Positions 1-8,043 of a stretch of 44,264 nucleotides of DNA are shown piece after piece. Under the pieces are notes generated by a model that was not told the DNA's origin, did no database searches, and saw nothing but the letters and a program-made list of their open reading frames with translations. The stretch lies in assembly GCA_050951505.1 (NCBI GenBank), contig JBMNJE010000007.1, positions 1-44,264 on the forward strand, in the 5' to 3' direction. Each line of letters begins with the position of its first letter. Within the stretch, counting starts at the first letter, position 1. The position numbers were made by a program, and so were the translations under genes. This DNA comes from DUOA01 sp012839095 (lineage in GTDB: Bacteria; Bacillota; Clostridia; Caldicoprobacterales; DTU083).

Positions 1-13
1 AACTGTAGACATT

Positions 14-42
14 ATTCAACATTTTTTTGGAAAATGTTGAAT
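14..42. terminator. Perfect 12-bp hairpin at the window edge
   Basis: Arms ATTCAACATTTT (14-25) and AAAATGTTGAAT (31-42) pair perfectly around a 5-base loop. On the plus strand the stem is followed by a T-rich stretch (ATTTCTTAGTTTTTT), so it could end a plus-strand gene lying before the window. On the minus strand no U-run follows, so it is a weaker terminator for the EAL gene. Confidence 0.5.
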
Positions 43-147
43 ATTTCTTAGTTTTTTAATACTAAATGAAAATGTCACCACTACCGGCCTGGCTTGGGAT
101 TTCACAGACTAAATTGCGACCCGCGCCGGGCATACCACTATCCTGGT

Positions 148-1440
148 TCAGATGCCGAAATAGCTGTCGGGAGAAAGCAGGATGAAGTCGCCTTCCAAGC
201 TCAGATTTCCCCTGTTCGTTCTGCCCATTATTTCCTCTATAAGTCTAAGCAGCTTGAATCGCTCCTGCTCGCTTATTCGGAATCGCACACCGTACTTGAA
301 AAGTCCGTTTTTTACTTCCTTTCCCCAGACCGGCGTGCCGTACAGGTTGACATGCCTGCCCAGCAGGGATGTTGAGAATTTAATGAAAAGGTTGTTTTTA
401 AGGGGCAGGCTGACGGTTGAGTAATAGCATAGCCCTCCGCCGCTTATATCCTGAATCAGCACAAGCGTGCTGCCGACATTTACATCCTGTCCGTTGCACC
501 GCAGGATAGTCATGGATGCTTCCAGGTACTGATGAAACTTGTATCGGGGATAAGCTCGCTTATCCTGTATATCAGCAGGAGTCCGGGAGACCGGCTTCGG
601 TATTAGATATCTGGCTTGAATCAGTTTCTTGCATTCTGCAGGGGGCAGGGGGACACTGAAATAGTAACCCTGTCCATATCGGCAGCCGCTCTTTTTCAGG
701 AAATCCAGCTGTTCTTCTGTTTCGATCCCTTCCGCTATGGCCAGGATGTCCAATTTTTTTGCCAGTGTCAAAATGGCATCGACAATGGCAGAGTTGGTTT
801 TGTCATGGGGAAGGGGCCTAACAAACAGCTGATCTATCTTTAATGTGTCTATGTTGAGCCTGCTTAAATATTCCATTGAAGAAAAACCTGTGCCGAAATC
901 ATCCAATGCAACCCTTATGCCCATTTCATGCAGCTTTTCAATGGACGACTTTATCTGCTGATAATCGCGTATCATTACTCTTTCCAGAATTTCAATCATC
1001 AGAAAATCCGGTTTAAGTCCGTAAAAATTGATAATGCTATTAATGTGATCTGCAAAATCCTTCTGCAGAAATTGCAGGCTGGATACGTTTACTGATATTT
1101 TGACGGGAGGGAGATCTTCTTTCATCCAGTTCTTATAGTGGCGGCATACCTCATTCAGCACCCAGTCTCCCATTTCAAGAATAAATTTTGACTCTTCGGC
1201 TATGGAAATAAATTCTTCAGGAAGCAGAGTACCGTAGATATGGTGATCCCATCGGATAAAAGCTTCCGCTCCGATGATTTCATAGGTTTCAAGATTGATA
1301 ATGGGCTGCAGATGAATACGAAACTGCCCCAGTGCTATAGCCTTTTTTATATCCAGCTGCAGGTTTCTGTGTCTTTCTTCAACTTTTATGGAATGATCGC
1401 TGCTTTCTTCGTTGGGTAAAGTGCTGAAGAGTTCATACAT
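148..1440 (-). CDS. EAL-PilZ c-di-GMP phosphodiesterase
   Basis: Cytoplasmic protein of 430 residues with an EAL domain (about 28-278) followed by a PilZ domain (about 294-410) and no GGDEF domain. The EAL signature reads EAF (59-61). All metal and catalytic positions known for the family are present: E59, N118, E150, DD180-181 in DDFGTG, K201 in LKID, E237 in AEGIE and Q257 in GQGY, so it should hydrolyse c-di-GMP. The PilZ part keeps RxxxR (R295, R299) and DxSxxG (331-336), the c-di-GMP-binding motifs, suggesting allosteric sensing of the substrate. The start is an ATG after GGGGG with 8-base spacing. It is transcribed alone behind a c-di-GMP-I riboswitch, so its expression should also follow c-di-GMP. 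The exact output is unknown. Confidence 0.93.
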   Translation of the reverse strand: MYELFSTLPNEESSDHSIKVEERHRNLQLDIKKAIALGQFRIHLQPIINLETYEIIGAEAFIRWDHHIYGTLLPEEFISIAEESKFILEMGDWVLNEVCRHYKNWMKEDLPPVKISVNVSSLQFLQKDFADHINSIINFYGLKPDFLMIEILERVMIRDYQQIKSSIEKLHEMGIRVALDDFGTGFSSMEYLSRLNIDTLKIDQLFVRPLPHDKTNSAIVDAILTLAKKLDILAIAEGIETEEQLDFLKKSGCRYGQGYYFSVPLPPAECKKLIQARYLIPKPVSRTPADIQDKRAYPRYKFHQYLEASMTILRCNGQDVNVGSTLVLIQDISGGGLCYYSTVSLPLKNNLFIKFSTSLLGRHVNLYGTPVWGKEVKNGLFKYGVRFRISEQERFKLLRLIEEIMGRTNRGNLSLEGDFILLSPDSYFGI

Positions 1441-1543
1441 TTCTTTTTCCCCCAGACTGAAAAAACTAGCTGCGACGACAGGAACATTATACCGAAAGAT
1501 GTGAAGACGGACAGGAGGAAGACTGAAATCCTATACTATATAT

Positions 1544-1631
1544 CAATTGGCAGCTCAACCATCCTGGTGTCTCCACGGTAGACTTGTAGCTTTGCTCCCC
1601 TGCCTTTCGACAGGTTTGCCTTTTTCAATTG
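1544..1631 (-). promoter_or_regulatory. Cyclic di-GMP-I (GEMM-I) riboswitch
   Basis: Read on the minus strand, this leader carries the GEMM-I hallmarks in order: GGCAAACC, a GAAA-type tetraloop hairpin (CCTGTCGAAAGGCAGG), GCAAAGC, an AGTCTACC...GGAGAC second hairpin, then GGATGGTTGAGCTGCC. The ends are closed by CAATTG (1626-1631) pairing with CAATTG (1544-1549). The G at the position equivalent to Vc2 G20 is kept, which favours c-di-GMP over cGAMP. It lies 103 bases upstream of an EAL-PilZ gene, a fitting target. No clear U-run terminator follows, so control may be at translation; the downstream TTCCTCC stretch could mask the GGGGG ribosome site. Confidence 0.88.
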
Positions 1632-1653
1632 GAAATTTTTGTTTTATATTAAC

Positions 1654-1682
1654 ATTATATACTATAATTTATACTTATACAA
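1654..1682 (-). promoter_or_regulatory. SigA-type promoter of the riboswitch-EAL transcript
   Basis: Minus-strand TTGTAT (1677-1682), a 17-base spacer and TATAAT (1654-1659). Transcription would begin near 1647, about 16 bases before the riboswitch P1 stem. Confidence 0.65.
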
Positions 1683-1794
1683 CTATTAAGAAACAAAATT
1701 CTTCTTTTTATTACAATTTTTTATCTGATTTTACTTGCCATAGGCTGTTCTTGTAGTATGAATTCACTGCTAAGTCTCTCTATATTATGTTAAT

Positions 1795-1820
1795 AAAGCC
1801 GCTTAAATTTAAGCGGCTTT
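1795..1820 (-). terminator. Perfect 26-bp palindrome, terminator-like
   Basis: AAAGCCGCTTAAA is followed directly by its exact reverse complement. It is followed by TTTA on either strand. It lies just downstream of the gene remnant at 1869-2018 and upstream of the EAL promoter, so it probably ended the now-broken minus-strand gene. A second small palindrome, CGTTCACTGAACG, abuts it at 1823-1835. Confidence 0.55.
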
Positions 1821-1868
1821 TACGTTCACTGAACGCTTTATTTACATCTTGTTTACGAGAATAATACT

Positions 1869-2018
1869 CTATTGAACAATCAATTTAACGGTTACCTCCG
1901 CTGTATTAAGGGCTCTGTTATCCTCACCATATGCCTCATATATGAGTTTTGCATTATATACTCCTTTGCCCAGCAGTTGGTTAAGTGTAAAATTGCTTCT
2001 TGCTTCTGTACGAATCTG
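1869..2018 (-). pseudogene. C-terminal remnant of an unknown beta-sandwich-like protein
   Basis: A 49-codon open frame ending in TAG reads like the last strands of a secreted or structural protein (segments NFTLNQLLGKGVYNAKLIY and EAYGEDNRALNTAEVTVKL) with alternating hydrophobic residues. An in-frame TGA lies immediately upstream at 2019-2021 and there is no start codon or ribosome site for this frame, so it is a leftover. The family is not recognised; the beta-sandwich reading is an inference from residue pattern. Confidence 0.45.
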
Positions 2019-2102
2019 TCAATATTCTATCATTTTTTGGATAAATTTACAAGACATAATTTGACAAGTATATAGGCAATATATTGTGACCTTTGGCTAT
2101 AT

Positions 2103-2146
2103 AAAAAAACTCCGGTTGATATTGCCTGTAACAATAATTACCGGAG
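2103..2146 (-). terminator. Rho-independent terminator after gnd
   Basis: Minus-strand stem CTCCGGT...ACCGGAG (2140-2146 with 2110-2116) followed by a run of seven T. It lies 69 bases after the gnd stop codon. Confidence 0.85.
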
Positions 2147-2214
2147 CATCGCTATTTTAGCTTAAGCTATTCACTCATAGATAATTTAGGCAAAGCTTTC
2201 TACTAAGCGCCAGG

Positions 2215-3657
2215 TCATACCGGATCGCTGGTCACCTCATCAGAAGGTGTCAGCCATTCCGTATGGAAAGTACCCGGTTTGTCCACCCGCTTATAGGTAT
2301 GGGCACCGAAGTAATCCCGCTGGGCTTGAATCATGTTTGCGGACAGTCTGGCTCTGCGATAGCTGTCAAAGTAGGACAAAGCTGAGCTGAAAGCCGGTAC
2401 CGGCAGGCCCATGTTAACGGCTGTACTGACTACCAAGCGCCAGTTATCCTGTGCCTTCTCCACTGCATCCTTGAAATAGGGGGCCATTAGCAGGTTGGGC
2501 AGATCCGGTTCCTTTTCAAAGGCATCCTTGATGGTATCCAGGAATTGTGCCCGGATGATGCAGCCGCCCCTCCACATGAGGGCAATCTCTCCGAAGTTCA
2601 AATCCCAGTCATATTCCCTGGAAGCTTCCCGCATCATGGCAAAGCCCTGAGCATAGGAGCATATTTTAGATGCAAAGAGCGCTTGGCGGATGGCTTCCCC
2701 AAACTGCTTTTTGTCTCCATCATATATCACATCAGGACCGCTGAATACCTGAGAAGCAGCAACCCTTTCTTCCTTTATAGCTGAGATGCAGCGGGCAAAC
2801 ACCGCTTCCGTAATGGTAGGTGTGGCAATTCCCAAATCCAGCGCTGCCTGGCTGGTCCATTTACCTGTGCCTTTCTGGCCTGCTGAATCCAGAATCAGCT
2901 CCACAATGGGCTCTCCGGTCTCCTTGTCCACCTTGGACAGGATATCTCGGGTAATCTCGATCAGATAGCTGTCCAGCTCACCTTCATTCCACTCAGCGAA
3001 AACATTGCTCATTTCCTTAGCTGACATACCCAGAGCATGTTTCATAATGTAGTAGGCTTCACTGATGAGCTGCATATCTCCATATTCGATGCCGTTGTGC
3101 ACCATCTTGACAAAATGGCCGGCTCCGTCCTTGCCCACCCATTCACAGCAGGGTGAACCATCGGCCACCTTGGCAGCAATCTTCTGGAAGATAGGGGCAA
3201 CATGGGACCATGCTTTTTCGGAGCCTCCCGGCATTATGCTGGGTCCGTTTAAAGCGCCTTCCTCTCCGCCGGAAACGCCTGTGCCTACAAATAACAGACC
3301 TTTCTCCTCCACTTCCTTTGTCCTGCGAATGGTATCGGGGAAATGGGAGTTACCGCCGTCGATGATGATATCGCCGGGCTCCAGAAGGGGAATCAGCTGA
3401 TTGATAAAGTCATCCACCGGTTTTCCTGCCTTAACCATCAGCATGACCTTGCGGGGCTTTTTCAGGCTGTCAACCAGTTCCTGAATGGATTTGGCACCAA
3501 TAATGTTCCTGCCCTTTGCCCTGCCTTCAACAAAATCGGTTACCTTCTGCACGGTTCTGTTGAATACCGCCACGGTAAAGCCATTTCTCTCCATGTTCAG
3601 AACCAGGTTTTCTCCCATGACAGCCAGACCTATAAGGCCTATATCCGCCTTTTTCAT
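2215..3657 (-). CDS. gnd: 6-phosphogluconate dehydrogenase, decarboxylating
   Basis: Oxidative pentose phosphate enzyme converting 6-phosphogluconate to ribulose 5-phosphate and CO2. It has 480 residues, the full length of the long GndA type. The Rossmann loop GLAVMGENLVLNMERNGF is followed by NRT, the form seen in NADP enzymes. DGGNSHFPDT, the GVSGGEEGA substrate loop, KMVHNGIEYGDMQ with the catalytic Lys, and a C-terminal tail with FHTEW are all present. The ribosome site GGAGG lies 8 bases before the ATG. It is the last gene of a three-gene run with the LarA-like and SDR genes (157-base gap), which suggests that this copy serves sugar-acid breakdown as well as the pentose pathway. Confidence 0.97.
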   Translation of the reverse strand: MKKADIGLIGLAVMGENLVLNMERNGFTVAVFNRTVQKVTDFVEGRAKGRNIIGAKSIQELVDSLKKPRKVMLMVKAGKPVDDFINQLIPLLEPGDIIIDGGNSHFPDTIRRTKEVEEKGLLFVGTGVSGGEEGALNGPSIMPGGSEKAWSHVAPIFQKIAAKVADGSPCCEWVGKDGAGHFVKMVHNGIEYGDMQLISEAYYIMKHALGMSAKEMSNVFAEWNEGELDSYLIEITRDILSKVDKETGEPIVELILDSAGQKGTGKWTSQAALDLGIATPTITEAVFARCISAIKEERVAASQVFSGPDVIYDGDKKQFGEAIRQALFASKICSYAQGFAMMREASREYDWDLNFGEIALMWRGGCIIRAQFLDTIKDAFEKEPDLPNLLMAPYFKDAVEKAQDNWRLVVSTAVNMGLPVPAFSSALSYFDSYRRARLSANMIQAQRDYFGAHTYKRVDKPGTFHTEWLTPSDEVTSDPV

Positions 3658-3814
3658 TTTTCATACCTCCATTTATCCTGTGATTTTAAGCTGCTTAGAA
3701 CCATTTAGTACTTCAGCGATATGTACGCTCTATGGCAAAGAATGGTTTGCCTAAGGGAGAGGCTGCATCTCACTATTGATTGTCAAAGACTTATTATCCA
3801 TAACACAAGCTCCC

Positions 3815-5104
3815 TCAATCTTTAAAATGTTCCCGCAGAGCCCAAAGCCCCAGCGCGGGATTGCTGATATAGTAGACGGTCTCCCCGTCCTCCAGGGTGT
3901 TGAAGCCTTCTCTTAATGTCTCCGGATTATATTTTTCAGCCGCTTCATCATAGGGCGTATAGTTGTAATGTACCCCTTCCACTTCTTCCCTTGTCAGCTT
4001 GTCCACTGCATAGGTGATGCGGAAGCGTCCGTCGGAAGAACCATGGATGAGATGGGCTGCCACCGACAGATTGTTTTTCAGATCCTCATTTGTCTTATAC
4101 ATCTCTAAGATCTGGTCCCGGCCGGCATAGCCGTATTTACGGATAAACCTGTCGTTTTCCTTATCCTCTCCAAAAACCCTTACACCGGGGGCCAGTACTA
4201 TAAGTTCTCCGTCATCGGCAATAGCCATCCGCGTGCGGTACACCGCCTTATTGCCCAGCCATGTGCTCTTGAACTCAACCGGATCCAGGAATACGACAAC
4301 CTTATCAAAAGGTTTGTCCATAAAGGTAAGGTTTTTCTGCTGGCTTAAGGAGACTGCTTCATTAAAAATGTTTTTGCTGCGGCCGATAAACAGCCCGTTG
4401 ATACTTGTACTTCCCTCATCCTGAGTGGTAACGGTCAGCACATACATCAAGGGAATGTCCTTAAGGAAGTGCTCCTCGGCATAGTCAAACACCCTGCGGA
4501 CGGGGGTATCCGCCCGGCCCATCATACGTTCCATACCGTATACGGCGCCCAGCATGTGGCTTTTGTTTATGATATCGAAGCCGCCGCAGCCTACCACCAC
4601 ATTCTTGGTATAATTGGCCATGCCCACCACTTCATGAGGCACAACCTGGCCAAGGGAAATAATTAGGTCATATGAAGGATCCAGTATCCGTCTGTTAATC
4701 TGCACATCGATATCATAGTCAAGCAGCCCGCCGGATACCTCTTTAACAAACCTGCCGGGAACCTGTCCGATGGTCACCACATCTTCCCGCCAGTTGTGTA
4801 CCAGGAAACGATCCTTGGGGATTTGGCTGCCGAACATTTCATTAAGCTCTTCGTCAGTCATTGGCATATGGGTGCCAAGTGCAGGCATTATATCCACCTG
4901 ACAGGTATCCGACAGCAATTTGTAATATATATTTGTCAGCATTCCGGTGCCCGAATGGAACCGGGTCAGGTCCGGAGGCAGAAGCAGCACCTTCTTAAGA
5001 GGTTTTCCATATGCCTTCAGGGATTCAGCCAGGGCAGCCTCCAAAACATCGGTGCTTAAGCCGGTATCGCTTTTATGTATAATGTCCTGCATATTTATCA
5101 TCAT
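3815..5104 (-). CDS. LarA-superfamily nickel-dependent hydroxyacid racemase/epimerase
   Basis: DUF2088/LarA-family protein of 429 residues from the ATG at 5104, chosen because AAAGGTGG lies 5 bases before it (an upstream GTG at 5113 overlaps that site). Family enzymes use a nickel-pincer nucleotide cofactor covalently held by a Lys to invert alpha-hydroxyacids. Residues equivalent to the Lactobacillus LarA set are visible with matching spacing: R48 in PDLTR, H79 in GTH, H157, K167 (10 apart as H174/K184) and H183 (16 further, as H200). The cofactor-making genes larB, larC and larE are not in the window. Neighbours are a mannonate-oxidoreductase-like SDR and gnd, not a lactate permease, so a sugar-acid substrate (as in the GntE-type D-gluconate 2-epimerase) is likelier than lactate. 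Substrate is inferred; family is firm. Confidence 0.85.
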   Translation of the reverse strand: MMINMQDIIHKSDTGLSTDVLEAALAESLKAYGKPLKKVLLLPPDLTRFHSGTGMLTNIYYKLLSDTCQVDIMPALGTHMPMTDEELNEMFGSQIPKDRFLVHNWREDVVTIGQVPGRFVKEVSGGLLDYDIDVQINRRILDPSYDLIISLGQVVPHEVVGMANYTKNVVVGCGGFDIINKSHMLGAVYGMERMMGRADTPVRRVFDYAEEHFLKDIPLMYVLTVTTQDEGSTSINGLFIGRSKNIFNEAVSLSQQKNLTFMDKPFDKVVVFLDPVEFKSTWLGNKAVYRTRMAIADDGELIVLAPGVRVFGEDKENDRFIRKYGYAGRDQILEMYKTNEDLKNNLSVAAHLIHGSSDGRFRITYAVDKLTREEVEGVHYNYTPYDEAAEKYNPETLREGFNTLEDGETVYYISNPALGLWALREHFKD

Positions 5105-5234
5105 GCTAACCACCTTTCAAACACTCAGGAAACGGGCAGCTGCCATACACCCTTTGATTTCAGATTACCATTCCAAAAATGCGGGATGTGCAATGGCATT
5201 AAAGGCAGCTCGGTACTTCTAAATATCAGACTCC

Positions 5235-6053
5235 TCAGACTCCTGAGTAAGCGGAGAAACCTCCGTCCACCGGTACCACTACCCCGTTTACAAAGGCGGA
5301 TGCGTCGGAAGCCAGCCATATAACCGTTCCCAGAAGGTCCTCGGGTACTCCGTAGCGGTTCATGGGGGTATGTCCAAGAATCTGCTTTGCCCGTGGCGTG
5401 GGCTCGCCGGTCTTTTCATCTACAAGCAGGAAATGGTTCTGACGGGTATGGAAGAAGCCCGGAGCAACTGCATTGACACGAATGTCGGCAGAATAATTAT
5501 GATTGAAGTGAACAGCCATCCATTGGGTAAAATTGTTGATGCTTGCCTTGGCGGCCGAATAGGCTGCAATATTGGTAAGGGGCCGATAGGAGTTCATGGA
5601 GGAAATATTGATTATGCTTCCCTTGCCCTGCTTTACCATGACTTCTCCAAATACCTGAGTAGCCAGCACGGTGCCAAGAACGTTAAGGTTGAACACCCAC
5701 TGCAGGGCATCTGCCGGGATATCAAAGAAGCTGAAATCCGGGGATACGGTTGCGGACTTGTGATTGCCGCCGGCACCGTTTATCAGGATATCAATTCGTC
5801 CGAAAGTCTCCACAATTCGTTCCCTGGCCCTGATCAGGCTGTCCTTATCCAGAACATCAACGGCAACGCCCAGAGCAGTACCGCCCTCGCTCCTGATTTT
5901 CTCTGTCAGATTGTCAGCCCGCTCCTGAGCGGTACTCATAACTACCACCCTGGCTCCTCTTCTGGCCATTTCCCGGGCCATTTCCGCACACAAGACGCCG
6001 GTAGCGCCGGTTATAACAGCAACCCGATCCTTGATTGTAAACAGCTTATCCAT
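5235..6053 (-). CDS. uxuB: SDR oxidoreductase, UxuB-like (D-mannonate/fructuronate)
   Basis: Classical short-chain dehydrogenase of 272 residues. It shows TGATGVLCAEMA (a TGxxxGxG variant for NAD(P)), NGAGGNHKSAT, catalytic Ser in NISSMNSYR, YSAAK (Tyr and Lys of the triad) and a C-terminal VNGVVVPVDGGFSAYSGV. The NGAGGNH motif and overall length match the Bacillus-type SDR family of D-mannonate oxidoreductase/fructuronate reductase, which interconverts D-mannonate and D-fructuronate; other sugar-acid SDRs (gluconate 5-dehydrogenase, KduD) are possible. It is the first gene of the operon and is followed after 130 bases by the LarA-like gene and then gnd. A strong promoter and a cre site lie upstream, implying glucose repression. 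Confidence 0.82.
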   Translation of the reverse strand: MDKLFTIKDRVAVITGATGVLCAEMAREMARRGARVVVMSTAQERADNLTEKIRSEGGTALGVAVDVLDKDSLIRARERIVETFGRIDILINGAGGNHKSATVSPDFSFFDIPADALQWVFNLNVLGTVLATQVFGEVMVKQGKGSIINISSMNSYRPLTNIAAYSAAKASINNFTQWMAVHFNHNYSADIRVNAVAPGFFHTRQNHFLLVDEKTGEPTPRAKQILGHTPMNRYGVPEDLLGTVIWLASDASAFVNGVVVPVDGGFSAYSGV

Positions 6054-6128
6054 AAAACTGCCTCCTTTATCACTTTACATCCTGTTCTTACCTGTAATGT
6101 ATCCCTATCTGCTAAGGAAAATACTGTA

Positions 6129-6142
6129 TGTAAACGCTTACA
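6129..6142 (-). promoter_or_regulatory. cre site (CcpA operator)
   Basis: TGTAAACGCTTACA fits the Gram-positive cre consensus TGWAANCGNTNWCA at every position. It lies just downstream of the -10 box of the uxuB-like promoter, a roadblock position, so carbon catabolite repression of the operon is expected. A LacI-family repressor other than CcpA could also use it. Confidence 0.8.
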
Positions 6143-6153
6143 TCAATGGTTTA

Positions 6154-6182
6154 ATTATAGCATACTCCCCTATACCGGTCAA
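6154..6182 (-). promoter_or_regulatory. SigA promoter of the uxuB-larA-gnd operon
   Basis: Minus-strand TTGACC (6177-6182), a 17-base spacer and a perfect TATAAT (6154-6159). TACCGGTCAAAG (6173-6184), which covers the -35 box, recurs almost unchanged 36 bases away (6209-6220). Confidence 0.85.
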
Positions 6183-6254
6183 AGAACTAAGATGAAAATT
6201 TTGGTGTCTACCGGTCAAGGGATATGAATAGAATGTACTGGAGGTGACTACCCT

Positions 6255-6959
6255 ATGAAAACCCAAAAACCCCGTGGGCACAAGGAATCCGGAGAACCCC
6301 GGAAACTTAGGGAAACCCAGAGACTCAAGGAAATCGAAGGAATTAGCAGTGCGAGACTTAAAAAGAACCGGAGAATATGGGAAAGGCAGGGAGCCAAAAG
6401 TGGAACGCTTTGGAAATCAAGAATCAGCGCTTCATTCCAGGCTCTGATATCCATACTCGCCCTTGCCTTTGCCATGGTTCTTCTTTATATAGGCAGCTTT
6501 ATTCCCTATGATTCCATAGTGAGCAGGCAAATTCAGGCCTTTCAAGCTGCAGAGCAGGCCAGCAGGCATTACGGTTACCTCCAGCCTCAGGTGGTGGACG
6601 GTTTCTCGGAAGAGCCTCTTGCCGGGGCTGTCATCGTAGTTCCGGAGACCGGCAACCGCTTTGTCACCTCCGAAGACGGCCGTACTGCCGTCATCCAGGT
6701 GCCCATCCGGGAAGACGAGCACTTTGCAAAGATTTCTGCCAAGCCCTGGAGCGAAATCACCCTCATAGTCTACAAGGAAGGATACCTGGAATATGTACTT
6801 TTTCATACACATGTGTGGGAAAATCAAACCAGAAAGGGCCCTAAGATACTCTTGTTTCCCCGTGTTGAGGGAGAAGAACAGGAACCCTTTTCCGTGGTGG
6901 AAGGGCCTCACCGGCTCTGGGTCAGGGATCTGGTGGAGAAATACAGGCCGAAGGACTAA
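6255..6959 (+). CDS. Single-pass membrane protein with a carboxypeptidase-regulatory-like domain
   Basis: Hypothetical protein of 234 residues, not assigned to a named family. A very basic, charged N-terminus (1-57) precedes one membrane span (about 62-84). An outside region follows, whose pattern VVDGFSEEPLAGAVIVVPET...TSEDGRTAVIQVP resembles the prealbumin-like carboxypeptidase regulatory fold. The positive-inside rule puts the N-terminus in the cytoplasm. GGAGGTGA lies 7 bases before the ATG. It is divergent from the uxuB-like operon, and its stop codon overlaps the end of the convergent yitT gene by four bases. Function unknown. Confidence 0.8.
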   Translation: MKTQKPRGHKESGEPRKLRETQRLKEIEGISSARLKKNRRIWERQGAKSGTLWKSRISASFQALISILALAFAMVLLYIGSFIPYDSIVSRQIQAFQAAEQASRHYGYLQPQVVDGFSEEPLAGAVIVVPETGNRFVTSEDGRTAVIQVPIREDEHFAKISAKPWSEITLIVYKEGYLEYVLFHTHVWENQTRKGPKILLFPRVEGEEQEPFSVVEGPHRLWVRDLVEKYRPKD

Positions 6960-7783
6960 AATCCTTCCCCCATGACTTCCCTTACATCTGCCACCAGTAC
7001 AAAAGCGGCAGGGTCAATGTCATTAATAATGCCCTTGAGCTGGGTTATCTGGGTACGGCGCACTACACAAAGAATCACATTCTTTTCATTTCCGGTATAG
7101 GCTCCCTTTCCATCCAGCAGGGTGACTCCCCGGTCCATTTCTTCAATTATGCGCTTTGAAATAGCTTCGGCATGGTCCGAGATAACAAAAAATGCCTTCG
7201 CAGTATTGAGGCCCTCCTGCACCAGGTCAATTACTTTTGCTCCCAAGGCCAGAGCAACAATGGCATAAAGGCCTTGACTTGGCCCCAAGAGAACAGCTGC
7301 TGCCAAAACAACCAGGAAGTCCACGGCAAAGAGAACCCATGCTATGGTGATGGATGGGAAGTATTGGTGTATGATCTTGGCAAACAAGTCGGTACCGCCT
7401 GTGGTTGCATTCATTCGGAAAATAATGCCCAGGCCGATGCCCATCAAAAAACCGCCGTAGATGGAAGCCAGCAGGCTGTCCTCGGTTAAGGCGGGTACTT
7501 TGACTAAATCGATGAAGACAGAAAGCAGGATGGTAGCCACCAGGGTACGGAGGCCAAAGCGCCCTCCCAGCTGACGGATGCCTGCCAGAAACAAGGGAAC
7601 GTTAAGAGCCAGAGTGGTGACGCCTACGGGAAAGCGGAATAGATAATAAAGGACAGTGGCAATTCCGCTTAATCCTCCCGGTGCTATCTCATTGGGTATG
7701 AAAAAGAAATTGAAGGAAAGGGCAGTCATGAGGCAGCCCAGAATAATCAAGAGATACTCATTTATAACCTTTCTGTTTATCAT
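6956..7783 (-). CDS. YitT family membrane protein
   Basis: Protein of 275 residues with about five membrane spans in the first 185 residues, including the family signatures NFFFIPNEIAPGGLSGIATVL and FRMNATTGGTDL. A soluble C-terminal DUF2179 domain (about 195-270, KNVILCVVRRTQITQLKGII) follows. YitT proteins are widespread in Firmicutes in several copies and their role is unproven; the C-terminal domain resembles regulatory ligand-binding domains. The ribosome site AAGGAG precedes the ATG by 10 bases. It is monocistronic with its own promoter. Confidence 0.92.
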   Translation of the reverse strand: MINRKVINEYLLIILGCLMTALSFNFFFIPNEIAPGGLSGIATVLYYLFRFPVGVTTLALNVPLFLAGIRQLGGRFGLRTLVATILLSVFIDLVKVPALTEDSLLASIYGGFLMGIGLGIIFRMNATTGGTDLFAKIIHQYFPSITIAWVLFAVDFLVVLAAAVLLGPSQGLYAIVALALGAKVIDLVQEGLNTAKAFFVISDHAEAISKRIIEEMDRGVTLLDGKGAYTGNEKNVILCVVRRTQITQLKGIINDIDPAAFVLVADVREVMGEGF

Positions 7784-7820
7784 ATGTAAAGGACTCCTTT
7801 ATCTTCATCCGACAGTATGT

Positions 7821-7850
7821 ATTATATAATGCTGAACGCAGTATGAGCAA
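7821..7850 (-). promoter_or_regulatory. Promoter of yitT
   Basis: Minus-strand TTGCTC (7845-7850), an 18-base spacer and TATAAT (7821-7826), about 40 bases before the ATG. Confidence 0.6.
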
Positions 7851-7995
7851 TAGTGGTGGTGTTTCCCCTGTGGATTTTTTATTTTATCTGTATGTTAAAC
7901 ATGTAAGCTAATTTTTTCTTGTATCTGTATATCAAACATTAAGCTTGTCCGAAGGCAGGTAAACCGCATATTCACGGCTTCTCTGCTGCAGGTAC

Positions 7996-8043
7996 AAAAA
8001 AAGGGAATCGTAAGCTCTTCTCTTGTACCTACAATCCCCTTTT
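7996..8043 (-). terminator. Terminator of mazEF
   Basis: Minus-strand 12-bp stem AAGGGGATTGTA / TACGATTCCCTT (with G-U pairs) followed by seven T. The stem begins within the mazF stop codon, so termination is immediate. Confidence 0.88.

Noticed and set aside
1869..1960. A 20-codon frame behind AAAGGAG inside the gene remnant
   Set aside because: It overlaps the better remnant frame, has no hydrophobic or other pattern and no promoter of its own.
6173..6220. Direct repeat TACCGGTCAA(A/G)G 36 bases apart near the uxuB promoter
   Set aside because: One copy covers the -35 box and may be a regulator site, but only two copies and no symmetry; too weak to call an operator.
5370..6227. 285-codon plus-strand open frame
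   Set aside because: Antisense to the SDR gene and runs through its promoter and cre site; no protein-like features.
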